DNA of 12,686 bases from Syntrophaceae bacterium UBA1163 (GCA_002311635.1 DBZJ01000218.1:1-12686); one strand, 5' to 3'; counted from the first letter of the stretch, positions 6,407 through 12,598 are shown. Program-made: numbers and translations. Notes: generated by a model from the letters alone, not told the origin.

Positions 6407-6757
6407 GTGAGCAAAACTGTTATTTTCTACAGGACGGCTGATGGCAAATGCCCTGTACAGGATTTTCTGGATTCCCTGCCGGGAAAAGTTTCAAAAAAGA
6501 TCGTTTGGGTTCTTAAGCTTGTGGAGGATTTGGATGCGGTCCCATCTTTATATTTCAAGAAGCTAATTGGAACCGAGGACATCTGGGAATGCCGAATTCA
6601 ATTTGGGTCAAATGCGTATCGTCTGTTGTGTTTCTTTTTAAATCGTTCTGTTGTTGTGCTAAGCCATGGATTTGTGAAAAAGAGTCAAAAGATACCCGTC
6701 CATGAAATAGAAAGGGCAGAAGCTTATCGAAGAGATTTTTTGAAAAGGAGGATATAA
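6407..6757 (+). CDS. higB: RelE/HigB-family (Gp49-like) toxin
   Basis: A 116-residue type II toxin with a RelE-like fold, expected to act as a ribosome-dependent mRNA interferase. Family signatures are [20 protein letters not shown] at the N-terminus, then [27 protein letters not shown], and [20 protein letters not shown], with basic residues near the C-terminus (K92-K93, R103, R108-R109). The GTG at 6407 matches the usual start of the family ([10 protein letters not shown]); it has no clear Shine-Dalgarno and lies close to the predicted transcription start, so the message may be nearly leaderless, which would keep toxin translation low. Toxin precedes antitoxin, the HigBA order, with 1 bp between stop and the next ATG. 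Confidence 0.9.
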   Translation: MSKTVIFYRTADGKCPVQDFLDSLPGKVSKKIVWVLKLVEDLDAVPSLYFKKLIGTEDIWECRIQFGSNAYRLLCFFLNRSVVVLSHGFVKKSQKIPVHEIERAEAYRRDFLKRRI

Positions 6758-6758
6758 A

Positions 6759-7034
6759 ATGAGTGATCTCAAAAAATATATAAGGGAAAGGAAGAAGAGG
6801 GATAAGGAATTTGCGAAAGGGTTTGACGAGGGGTATGAGCAATTCAAAATCGGGGTCGTACTCCGTCAGGCACGGGAAAAAGCAGGGTTGACTCAAGAAG
6901 AATTAGCCCGTCGGCTTAAAACCAAGAAGACCTCCATATCGAGGATTGAAAACCATGCCGAGGACATCAAACTTTCGACGTTAAAACGCACTGCTTCTGC
7001 CTTAGGAAAACGTCTTCAGGTGAGTATTATTTAA
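6759..7034 (+). CDS. higA: HigA-type XRE-family antitoxin
   Basis: A 91-residue DNA-binding antitoxin that neutralises the upstream toxin and probably represses the shared promoter. A charged N-terminal segment (1-30, [20 protein letters not shown]) precedes a Cro/C1-type helix-turn-helix at about 33-86: [20 protein letters not shown], then the recognition helix region [14 protein letters not shown] and the closing helix [13 protein letters not shown]. The ATG at 6759 has AAAAGGAGG at good distance, far better than the toxin start; this would favour antitoxin excess. It starts 1 bp after the toxin stop, so translation is coupled. The operator candidates are the GGTTAAC repeats at 6380-6398. 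Confidence 0.92.
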   Translation: MSDLKKYIRERKKRDKEFAKGFDEGYEQFKIGVVLRQAREKAGLTQEELARRLKTKKTSISRIENHAEDIKLSTLKRTASALGKRLQVSII

Positions 7035-7130
7035 AATAAGAAAGAATCGCCAAGGAATTGGGGGACGCAGGGGGCAGTACAACTTGACGAGGAAGAATGC
7101 GTTCGTTGTATGCTATTTTCAGTAAGTTTA

Positions 7131-7215
7131 TGTCAACCCAATCAACCTTTTTAGATCGTTAGAAAGTAACCAACCCTTCTTTTCATCCCCGATCGGCAGA
7201 GAAAAGCCTCTTATG
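7131..7215 (-). repeat. Dispersed tail repeat, copy 2
   Basis: Located between HigA and the VapBC operon. The minus-strand reading is FSLPIGDEKKGWLLSNDLKR followed by LIGLT and a TAA, the same tail as the other copies but with more changes. The frame remains open upstream of the core (EIAPRTIEIIRG), which faintly matches EIARRAAQ of copy 1. Its right part shares CCAATCA-x-CCTTTTTAGAT with copy 4. Confidence 0.7.
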
Positions 7216-7279
7216 ATTTCTATTGTTCTTGGGGCGATTTCACAACCGGAGGGGATTCACACCTGAGGGGAGGAAATAC

Positions 7280-7300
7280 GGCGGGAGTGATTTGCCCGCC
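7280..7300 (-). terminator. Weak hairpin after the VapC stop
   Basis: GGCGGG (7280-7285) pairs with CCCGCC (7295-7300) across a 9-nt loop, 2 bp beyond the PIN-toxin stop codon in the direction of its transcription. Only a short, imperfect T-run follows, so termination strength is doubtful. Confidence 0.35.
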
Positions 7301-7302
7301 TC

Positions 7303-7707
7303 TCATATCCAAACGATACCCACCAGGTGTTTCACCTTTTTGAATTCCGGGTCGCCTGTCACCAAGGTGGCTTTGTGTTCGACAGCCGAGGCAAGGGCAA
7401 AGCAGTCGGCGTATGAGAGGGCATATTGGGCCTTATATTCAGCGGCCTGGAATATCAAAGAATTCGGGATAGGCAAAATGGTGAAGTTCAACCTTTCAAT
7501 GTTTGCAAGAACTTCTAATTTCTTCTGGTCGCCAAATTCTTCTTTTGTCGAATAGATAATTTCACCGAGATTAACGGCACTAATATATTTGACCGCTCCG
7601 GTTTTCCTTATTTCCTCAAGGAGATGGACAACCTTTTCATATCCCTTCTCTTTTTGGAAGAATTTGAGAAGAGCATGGCTATCGAAAATGAAAGGCCCTT
7701 TCTGCAT
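7303..7707 (-). CDS. vapC: PIN-domain ribonuclease toxin (VapC-like)
   Basis: A 134-residue PIN-domain toxin, a Mg2+-dependent RNase that in studied relatives cuts tRNA or rRNA. The acidic cluster is complete: D9 (FIFDSHALL), E49 (NLGEIIYS), D101 (LSYADCFALASA) and D119 (LVTGDPEF). FDSHALL in place of the common DTSAL is typical of one VapC subgroup. Its ATG overlaps the antitoxin TAA by one base, so translation is coupled and the antitoxin comes first. A 6-bp-stem hairpin follows the stop. The assignment rests on motif order and partner. Confidence 0.93.
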   Translation of the reverse strand: MQKGPFIFDSHALLKFFQKEKGYEKVVHLLEEIRKTGAVKYISAVNLGEIIYSTKEEFGDQKKLEVLANIERLNFTILPIPNSLIFQAAEYKAQYALSYADCFALASAVEHKATLVTGDPEFKKVKHLVGIVWI

Positions 7708-7934
7708 TATTTGAATTCGCCCTTCCGTTCTTTCAGGAGCTTTTCGGCAAGAGATGGCTTTGGTGGTAGAAGACCGCAGGCTGCCTTGACCGGATCTTCA
7801 ACAGGCGGGATGAGGTAGATGATGCCACCATACTCCATCACCTGCAACTCCGTACCGGGTTCGATGCGATACCGCTTTCTCAATTCAGCAGGGATCACGA
7901 TCTGGCCTTTGGATAAAGTTTTAACAGTAGCCAT
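7707..7934 (-). CDS. vapB: AbrB/MazE-fold antitoxin (VapB-like)
   Basis: A 75-residue antitoxin with an N-terminal SpoVT/AbrB swapped-hairpin DNA-binding domain: VKTLSKGQIVIPAELRKRYR and IEPGTELQVMEYGGIIYLIP (residues 4-43). The C-terminal part (DPVKAACGLLPPKPSLAEKL) is the likely toxin-binding tail. The ATG at 7934 is preceded on the minus strand by AAGGTTAG, a modest ribosome binding site. It lies directly upstream of the PIN toxin with a one-base overlap. The N-terminal domain would bind the operon's own promoter (8005-7977, minus) and repress it, as is known for VapB families. Confidence 0.93.
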   Translation of the reverse strand: MATVKTLSKGQIVIPAELRKRYRIEPGTELQVMEYGGIIYLIPPVEDPVKAACGLLPPKPSLAEKLLKERKGEFK

Positions 7935-7976
7935 AAAATTCTAACCTTTATATAAAAAGTTGGACAATCTAAGGAT

Positions 7977-8005
7977 AATGTATAACTTCTAATTTGTTTT
8001 GTCAA
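7977..8005 (-). promoter_or_regulatory. Promoter of the VapBC operon
   Basis: Reading on the minus strand, TTGACA (8005-8000) is followed after 17 bp by TACATT (7982-7977); an overlapping TATACA (7984-7979) at 15 bp is an alternative. The start site would be about 35 bp before the antitoxin ATG. The A+T-rich stretch between them is a likely AbrB-type binding region. Confidence 0.6.
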
Positions 8006-8050
8006 GATTATTGTTTGCGCCTTCTTTTTGCCCAGAAAGCGCATTCCCTC

Positions 8051-8115
8051 CAATCTCACCGGGTGCTACGCGCGAGATTGTCCTCTGTCATTGCGATTTC
8101 TAAATTCGGGCTCTT
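8051..8115. repeat. Fragment related to the palindromic element at 8278
   Basis: Contains CAATCTC (8051-8057) and GAGATTG (8074-8080) as inverted words, then GTCATTGCGA (8087-8096) and ATTTCTAAATTCGGG. These words also occur in the element at 8278-8418 but in a different order and orientation, so this looks like a rearranged relic. Confidence 0.5.
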
Positions 8116-8168
8116 AATGGGTCGCTTCTAATATAACTCCTTGAATTTTAATGGCTTATAAATTTCTA

Positions 8169-8196
8169 TTGACATTTGCTTTTTAAAGTGTATACA
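8169..8196 (+). promoter_or_regulatory. Sigma-70-like promoter with no gene behind it
   Basis: TTGACA (8169-8174) and TATACA (8191-8196) are 16 bp apart; TACAAT at 8193 gives 18 bp. Transcription would run into the palindromic element at 8278. Only a 14-codon ORF (8209-8253) follows, so this may be a relic, drive a small RNA, or be chance. Confidence 0.4.
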
Positions 8197-8277
8197 ATTC
8201 TTCACCAGATGTCACCGTTTTTATTCAGTACGGTTCATCGAGCTTCGAATTAATGGTTTAGTGTTCTTTTTGTTGTG

Positions 8278-8418
8278 ACCCAAATCCCGATTTAGAAATT
8301 GTCATTGCGAGTGAAACGAAGCAATCTCGTCTTTTTCAATGAGATTGCCACGCACCTTGCAGGTGCTCGCAATGACCGGATGGGAAAAGGGTTTCGGCTC
8401 CTAAATCGGGATTTGGGT
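8278..8418. repeat. MITE-like nested palindromic element, 141 bp
   Basis: An 18-bp perfect terminal inverted repeat, ACCCAAATCCCGATTTAG (8278-8295) and its complement (8401-8418), flanked on both sides by GTG, a possible 3-bp target duplication. Nested inside is a second palindrome: GTCATTGCGAG (8301-8311) with CTCGCAATGAC (8366-8376), and GCAATCTC (8321-8328) with GAGATTGC (8341-8348). The inner part is of the common dispersed GTCATTGCGAG palindrome type. It encodes no plausible protein. Confidence 0.8.
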
Positions 8419-8536
8419 GTGAAGTGCCGCTGAAGTTCTATGGGGCGACATATGACAATTGATTTCTTGGTTAACCTCATGGCCTTTGTCATTGCCATTT
8501 ATTTATGGGTAATGTGACAGAGAAGGATGTAAGTCT

Positions 8537-8630
8537 TCTTAAATTTTTAGAGGGTATCTATTCCCTTTTCTCATCCTCCATCCCTAAAGAGAACTTTTCC
8601 TGATTTCCATTTCATTCGCCTACACCGAAG
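8537..8630 (-). repeat. Dispersed tail repeat, copy 3 (most decayed)
   Basis: It aligns to copy 1 over its whole length at nucleotide level (CTCATCCTCCATC, AGAGAA, ATTTCCATTTCATTCGCCT). The minus-strand frame keeps the pattern MEDEKRE-stop-IPSKNLRRL but has two stops. It lies between the palindromic element and the sigma-54 promoter. Confidence 0.6.
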
Positions 8631-8788
8631 ACCTTATGCCGGTCAATAGGTCGATTCTGGTTGCAGGTCGGTTTCCTGTGACAAATTTGGCCACCCTCCT
8701 GTAAATATGTCGATCAATATGGAAGACGGAAATTCATGTAGTTCTATTAAATCTCTGAAATCATGTATGTATTTTCACGCAGACCCTT

Positions 8789-8803
8789 TGGCTTAATTTT
8801 TGC
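8789..8803 (+). promoter_or_regulatory. Sigma-54 (-24/-12) promoter of the FecR-OmpA-CHASE2 operon
   Basis: TGGC at 8789-8792 and TTGC at 8800-8803 have the exact spacing of the sigma-54 consensus (GG to GC, 12 bp). The predicted start site near 8815 leaves about 34 nt before the ATG at 8849. Sigma-54 use implies an enhancer-binding activator that is not encoded here. Confidence 0.7.
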
Positions 8804-8848
8804 TTAAATTTAAGATACGGATAGAAGAATTTTTTGGTGGAATCGAAG

Positions 8849-9322
8849 ATGAATTTTAATAGAATTGGAAAATTGTTTGTCCCTCTTGCAACTATATTCA
8901 TCCTGCTATCGATGGGTGGAAATGTCTCGCCCGTCTGTGCCTCCCCAACGGTTGCAACCGTTCAGAAGGCGAGTGGAACGGCGGCGATTGTCAGACAAGG
9001 GCAGACGATGTCCGCAACCGTCGGTCTAGAGATACGGGAAAATGATACACTTCGCACTGGTCCTAACGGGTCCATTGGCGTGATATTTAGGGACGATACT
9101 CTCTTGTCATTGGGACCAGAGAGCGCCTTAGTGATTGATAAGTTTGTGTTTGCTCCAGGGGAAGGAAAATTCTCGATCGTTCTCAGGATGATCAGAGGAA
9201 CTGCAGCCTATCTTTCGGGGCTCATCTCTAAGCTTGCACCGGACTCAGCGCACTTTGAAACCCCCACTGCCTCCATAGGCATTAGGGGAACGAGATTTGT
9301 CGTGAGGGTCGAAGGGAAGTAG
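8849..9322 (+). CDS. Secreted/periplasmic FecR-domain protein
   Basis: 157 residues from ATG 8849. TTG 8834 and GTG 8837 are also in frame, but the ATG puts the signal peptide at the terminus and has GGTGG 8 bp upstream. A signal peptide (basic MNFNRIGK, hydrophobic core LFVPLATIFILLSMGG, likely cleavage after VCA at residue 31) precedes a FecR domain at about 61-155: LEIRENDTLRTGPNGSIGVI, LLSLGPESALVIDKFVF, IRGTAAYLSG and ETPTASIGIRGTRFVV. It lacks the cytoplasmic and TM parts of true FecR regulators, so it is a stand-alone periplasmic FecR-fold protein, probably a ligand or partner for the CHASE2 sensor two genes downstream. This FecR-OmpA-CHASE2 grouping recurs in deltaproteobacteria and cyanobacteria (from general knowledge). 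It has a sigma-54 promoter. Confidence 0.88.
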   Translation: MNFNRIGKLFVPLATIFILLSMGGNVSPVCASPTVATVQKASGTAAIVRQGQTMSATVGLEIRENDTLRTGPNGSIGVIFRDDTLLSLGPESALVIDKFVFAPGEGKFSIVLRMIRGTAAYLSGLISKLAPDSAHFETPTASIGIRGTRFVVRVEGK

Positions 9323-9362
9323 ACAAAGAGACGCCCACCACTCAAGAAAACTGAGAAGACAG

Positions 9363-9986
9363 ATGAGGCAGTGGAGAAATGTTCTTTTTGTTTTGATCTT
9401 TTTTTGCCTTCTAAGCGGATGTGGTGCACACCGGGCAAAGCGAGATTTGATCGTCCTCTTACCTGATCAGAATGGTAAGGGAGGTGTCATCACGGTGACC
9501 ACCCAGGGAGGCTCCCAGATACTTGACAAGCCTGGATACGGAATCGAATTTGACGATCTCAATAAGCCGCCGGTCGCTCCCAAACCCGTAGAAGAAAAAG
9601 AAGTCAGCGATGTCTTTGCGGCAGCCCTCTCCGTGCTGCCGGATCAAACGGGCCGATTTATCTTATTCATTCTGTACTTTGAGCGTAATACAGCTAAACT
9701 CACCCATGAATCCAACGACTTGCTGTCCCAAGTCCAGAAGACTATTAAAAGCCGTAATTCAAACGAAGTCTACGTAGCGGGTCATACCGATCTTGTGGGA
9801 ACAGAGGCTTACAACGCCGGCCTCTCTTCAAAGAGGGCAAACACCATCCGAGATCTGCTCGTTTCGAGCGGCATTAAACCGAAAACGCTGTTCGTTTCAT
9901 CTTACGGCAAAGCAAGACCCTTGGTGCCTACCAAAGATCAAGTCCCTGAACCCCGTAACAGGAGAGTCGAAGTCATTGTCAGATAA
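9363..9986 (+). CDS. OmpA-family outer-membrane lipoprotein
   Basis: 207 residues. A lipoprotein signal ends in LLSGC with the lipidated Cys at 20; the next residue is Gly, not Asp, so the outer membrane is the expected site. A linker (21-95) with a Pro-rich part (KPPVAPKPVEEKE) leads to an OmpA C-terminal peptidoglycan-binding domain at about 100-207: LYFERNTAKLTHES, VYVAGHTDLVGT (D143, contacts diaminopimelate), LSSKRANTIRDLL (R159) and PEPRNRRVEVIV. It tethers outer membrane to cell wall. The ATG at 9363 follows GAGAAGACAG at a normal distance, 40 bp after the FecR-domain gene, so both are in one operon. Together they form the envelope side of the system whose membrane sensor is the next gene. 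Confidence 0.93.
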   Translation: MRQWRNVLFVLIFFCLLSGCGAHRAKRDLIVLLPDQNGKGGVITVTTQGGSQILDKPGYGIEFDDLNKPPVAPKPVEEKEVSDVFAAALSVLPDQTGRFILFILYFERNTAKLTHESNDLLSQVQKTIKSRNSNEVYVAGHTDLVGTEAYNAGLSSKRANTIRDLLVSSGIKPKTLFVSSYGKARPLVPTKDQVPEPRNRRVEVIVR

Positions 9987-10054
9987 CTGGAGTCAACTCG
10001 TTTTCTTTGGAAAGGCACAGCATTTTTGATCGGAGAAAATTAAGGAGGGGCCTA

Positions 10055-10114
10055 TTGGTCACCCACTGGCTATCGATTGTGATCCCTTTGGATCGACGCG
10101 CTGGAAAATGGTGA
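10055..10114 (+). CDS. Possible 19-codon leader peptide before the CHASE2 gene
   Basis: AAGGAGGGG at 10042-10050 is the best ribosome binding site in the 141-bp gap, yet it serves TTG 10055, which opens only MVTHWLSIVIPLDRRAGKW before TGA at 10112. The CHASE2 ATG at 10128 has no Shine-Dalgarno and lies 13 nt further on. Termination-reinitiation is therefore plausible. A wrong start call or a frameshift is the alternative. Confidence 0.3.
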   Translation: MVTHWLSIVIPLDRRAGKW

Positions 10115-10127
10115 TCTTAGCGTTTTT

Positions 10128-12146
10128 ATGCGGTCTAAACGCATGGCGGACCCGGAAAGCGGGAAAGTTATTATTAGGAGAGATCGAAGAAACAGGTCAC
10201 CTGTCCTACTCTATGGTATCCTTTTTTCAGTCCTCCTTTTTTTTATAAATCTTGCCAAACCCACCTTGACCGACTTCCTTCATAATCGAGTTTACGACTC
10301 CCTGCTGTCCGCCAGCACTGGAAAGCCCTCTCCTGTTCCCGTCATCGTTGACATAGATGAAAAAAGCCTCAAACAATACGGCCAATGGCCCTGGCCGCAC
10401 TATCGGATCGCAATCCTGGTGGACAAACTCAGAAATCTTGGGGCCTTGAGCATTGGCCTTGATATGCTATTCGCAGAAGAGGATAGAACTTCGATTCATT
10501 CGATAAGAAAGGAGATTCTGCGCGACTTTGGAGTCGATCTCGGACTCAGAGGAGTTCCCCAAGAGCTCAGAGACAATGACCAGAGGCTGGCGGAGGCTCT
10601 TTCAAGAGGTCCCTTTCTGTTAGGTTATCAATTCCTGTTCGAAGAAGATTCTGATTCGGAGGACTGCCTGTTACATCCATTACAGGTCAACCAAATAGGA
10701 CACGACAAGGCAGAAAAGGATTCACCACTATTCATTCATGCCCGTAGTGTATCCTGTAATCTAAAGATGTTTTCCGAGGCTGCGGCTGGATCCGGTTTCT
10801 TCAATGTTTTGCCGGACTCAGACGGCATCCTGAGACGCGTGCCCTTGATCATTGAACACGGAGGCAGACTGTATCCGAGCCTCGGGTTGGTAACACTGAT
10901 GAAGGCTCTGGGTGTACGCGACGTCCTTTTGAAGACCGACACGGGTGGTGTGGAGTCATTATATCTAAACCAAACGGCTATCCCCCTTACCTCAAAAGGG
11001 AGTATGCTGATCCGTTTTCGCGGGAAGGGTAAAACCTTCGACTATGTCTCAGCGGCAGACATCCTGTCCGATCGCATCCCGGATGGGAAGATACAAGGGA
11101 AAATAGTGTTCGTCGGAACCTCTGCCTCGGGATTGAAAGAGCTCAAGTCCACCCCTTTCGATCCCGTGTTTCCAGGGGTGGAGGTTCACGCAACCGTTGT
11201 TGATAATATCCTAAAAAAGGATTTCCTCTCTCGACCGAAATGGGCCGCGGGCCTGGAGTCTGTAGGAATGTTAGCATTAGGGTTGCTTTCCGCATTTATT
11301 CTGGCTTGGACTGGAGCCGGTTGGAGTTCACTTTTCCTTGGAGTCGTCGCAGTGGGTGTTTGGCACGCCTCGGCGTGGATGTTTCGAAACGAAGGCATCT
11401 TCATTTCACCGGTTTTACCCTTGATCGTCCTGGCGTGTAATTTCTCCCTCATTACTTTTTTCAGATTCTGGCAGGAAGAACGGAGAGTTAAAGAGCGAAC
11501 TCGCGAGCTTGCAATGGTTCAGGAAGCAACGATTGAAAGTATGTCCTCGCTGACCGAAACGCGGGATCCGGATACAGGTGGGCATATCAAGCGCACTCAG
11601 AACTATATCCGTCTTCTCGCCGACTACTTGAAGCATCAACCCAGATTCATTCGATTCCTGGATGATGAAGCCATCGACCTGTTGTGCAAGTCCGCCCCGC
11701 TCCATGATATCGGCAAGGTCGGGGTTTCAGACAGAATCTTGCTGAAGCCCGGCAAACTGACCGAGCAAGAATTTGAAGAAATGAAACAACATACGGTTTA
11801 CGGCCGCGACACCATCCTTGTTGCCGAAAGAAAGCTTGGAAATACCTCTTTTCTGCGCATTGCTCGTGAAATTGCTTACACCCACCATGAACGATGGGAT
11901 GGGTCTGGATATCCGGAGGGTCTCAGGGGAGAGGAAATTCCAGTGCCAGGCAGACTCATGGCTTTGGTCGACACCTACGACGCGTTGACGAGCAAGCGGG
12001 TCTACAAATCTCAGATCCCTCATGAAAAGGCCGTCCAAATCATCATCGAAGCAAAAGGGACACAGTTTGATCCAGCCGTGGTTGACGCCTTCTTAGAGGT
12101 CAAGGAGGATTTTCGTCGGATCGGCCTCAGATATGCTGACGCTTAG
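10128..12146 (+). CDS. CHASE2 sensor - HD-GYP c-di-GMP phosphodiesterase, membrane protein
   Basis: 672 residues. TM1 (about 26-43) precedes an extracytoplasmic CHASE2 domain (about 50-365: VIVDIDEKSLKQYGQWPWPH, GALSIGLDMLF, GFFNVLPDSDGILRRVPLII, GKIVFVGTSASGLKELKSTP, FPGVEVHA). Three more TM segments follow (about 375-396, 399-418, 425-447), a short coiled linker (448-470), then an HD-GYP domain (470-665). Catalytic residues are intact: H526-D527 (LHDIGKVGVSD), H554, H586-H587 and G594-Y595-P596 (HHERWDGSGYPEGL), with DTYDALTSKRVYK after it. HD-GYP enzymes hydrolyse c-di-GMP to pGpG or GMP, so periplasmic signals would set local c-di-GMP. CHASE2 is more often joined to nucleotide cyclase, kinase or GGDEF/EAL outputs, so this pairing is less common. 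The start is ATG 10128 by length; ATG 10143 is possible. Confidence 0.95.
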   Translation: MRSKRMADPESGKVIIRRDRRNRSPVLLYGILFSVLLFFINLAKPTLTDFLHNRVYDSLLSASTGKPSPVPVIVDIDEKSLKQYGQWPWPHYRIAILVDKLRNLGALSIGLDMLFAEEDRTSIHSIRKEILRDFGVDLGLRGVPQELRDNDQRLAEALSRGPFLLGYQFLFEEDSDSEDCLLHPLQVNQIGHDKAEKDSPLFIHARSVSCNLKMFSEAAAGSGFFNVLPDSDGILRRVPLIIEHGGRLYPSLGLVTLMKALGVRDVLLKTDTGGVESLYLNQTAIPLTSKGSMLIRFRGKGKTFDYVSAADILSDRIPDGKIQGKIVFVGTSASGLKELKSTPFDPVFPGVEVHATVVDNILKKDFLSRPKWAAGLESVGMLALGLLSAFILAWTGAGWSSLFLGVVAVGVWHASAWMFRNEGIFISPVLPLIVLACNFSLITFFRFWQEERRVKERTRELAMVQEATIESMSSLTETRDPDTGGHIKRTQNYIRLLADYLKHQPRFIRFLDDEAIDLLCKSAPLHDIGKVGVSDRILLKPGKLTEQEFEEMKQHTVYGRDTILVAERKLGNTSFLRIAREIAYTHHERWDGSGYPEGLRGEEIPVPGRLMALVDTYDALTSKRVYKSQIPHEKAVQIIIEAKGTQFDPAVVDAFLEVKEDFRRIGLRYADA

Positions 12147-12221
12147 AGAGAAAATTGTCGGAAGAAAGGGGACGGGGGAATAAGGAACAACGGTTGTATT
12201 TTGTGGTTAAATTTTCAGCCA

Positions 12222-12312
12222 AACTATCCCGATCCAATCAGCCTTTTTAGATTTTTAGAAAGCACCCATTCTTTTTTCTCATCCTCGATCAGCAGAGAAA
12301 GAATTTTTGCAT
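12222..12312 (-). repeat. Dispersed tail repeat, copy 4
   Basis: The core 12252-12312 matches copy 1 with three differences. The minus-strand reading is AKILSLLIEDEKKEWVLSKN then LKRLIGSG and a TAG at 12224. It is the best preserved copy because the frame continues upstream into an ATG-started ORF. Confidence 0.8.
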
Positions 12313-12370
12313 AGAATCTCTTCAGAATCTCTGGGCTTGGAATACTGCAATTTAGGGAAGGGCTTCTCAT
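12224..12370 (-). CDS. 48-residue ORF carrying the tail repeat, probably a gene remnant
   Basis: On the minus strand, ATG at 12370 follows GAGGAAG and overlaps the TGA of the upstream ORF as ATGA, the usual sign of translational coupling. The peptide starts MRSPSLNCSIPSPEILKRFY and ends in the repeated tail (DEKKEWVLSKNLKRLIG). This is the most gene-like setting among the four tail copies. No family was recognised. It may be a true small gene or the decayed 3' end of one. Confidence 0.3.
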   Translation of the reverse strand: MRSPSLNCSIPSPEILKRFYAKILSLLIEDEKKEWVLSKNLKRLIGSG

Positions 12371-12537
12371 AACTTCCTCATTCTCTCCGCTGAATCAAAC
12401 TCCTTTTTAGACCTTATCTGTAACCGCTTTGCTGCTGAACTTAATCGTTGGTTCGGGCCGTCCCAAGCCACAGCATTTCCCCCAATTTTACGAGAATCCG
12501 CGTGCAAGAGTACTTCCTTCAGAATGCAACATTTCAA
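12367..12537 (-). pseudogene. Minus-strand ORF upstream of the tail repeat, probable remnant
   Basis: Open on the minus strand from about 12648 to the TGA ending at 12367, with TTG starts at 12537 (56 residues) or 12507 (46 residues) but no ATG before the last few codons. The C-terminal part reads as protein: ADSRKIGGNAVAWDGPNQRL, then SSAAKRLQIRSKKEFDSAER and MRKL. No ribosome binding site supports the TTGs. It is likely the decayed 5' part of the locus that ends in the tail repeat. Confidence 0.3.
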
Positions 12538-12548
12538 ACGAAAATTAT

Positions 12549-12596
12549 GGATGGAATTTGGATGGAATTTTCCCCGAATTTTCCCCCGAATTTTCC
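12549..12596. repeat. Short tandem repeats
   Basis: GGATGGAATTT occurs twice in tandem (12549-12559 and 12560-12570), then GAATTTTCCCC three times with slight length change (12565-12575, 12576-12587, 12588-12596). Confidence 0.8.
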
Positions 12597-12598
12597 GC

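Larger units (their letters stand above)
7935..8788. other. Long intergenic region between VapBC and the FecR operon
   Basis: More than 850 bp with no convincing gene. It holds the VapBC promoter, a relic of the palindromic element (8051-8115), an orphan promoter (8169-8196), the 141-bp MITE-like element, a 25-codon hydrophobic ORF at 8440-8517, and tail-repeat copy 3. On the minus strand, 8733-8620 is open without a start codon and reads somewhat like protein (KFVTGNRPATRIDLLTG), possibly another relic. Confidence 0.7.

Noticed and set aside
7223..7818. Plus-strand open frames opposite VapBC
   Set aside because: They lie antisense to two genes with clear PIN and AbrB motifs and have no domain, ribosome binding site or operon context.
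8292..8498. Minus-strand 68-codon frame
   Set aside because: It is produced by the palindromic element; the peptide is low in features and crosses the inverted repeats.
9793..10029. Plus-strand frame overlapping the OmpA gene
   Set aside because: It is out of frame with a well-supported OmpA domain and has no independent support.
10108..10250. 46-codon frame starting MVILAFLCGLNAW
   Set aside because: It overlaps the start of the CHASE2 protein in another frame, with no ribosome binding site.
6250..12312. Tail repeats as integron attC sites
   Set aside because: No paired RYYYAAC / GTTRRRY ends with the needed imperfect palindrome were found, and genes between copies are not uniformly oriented cassettes; no integrase is present.
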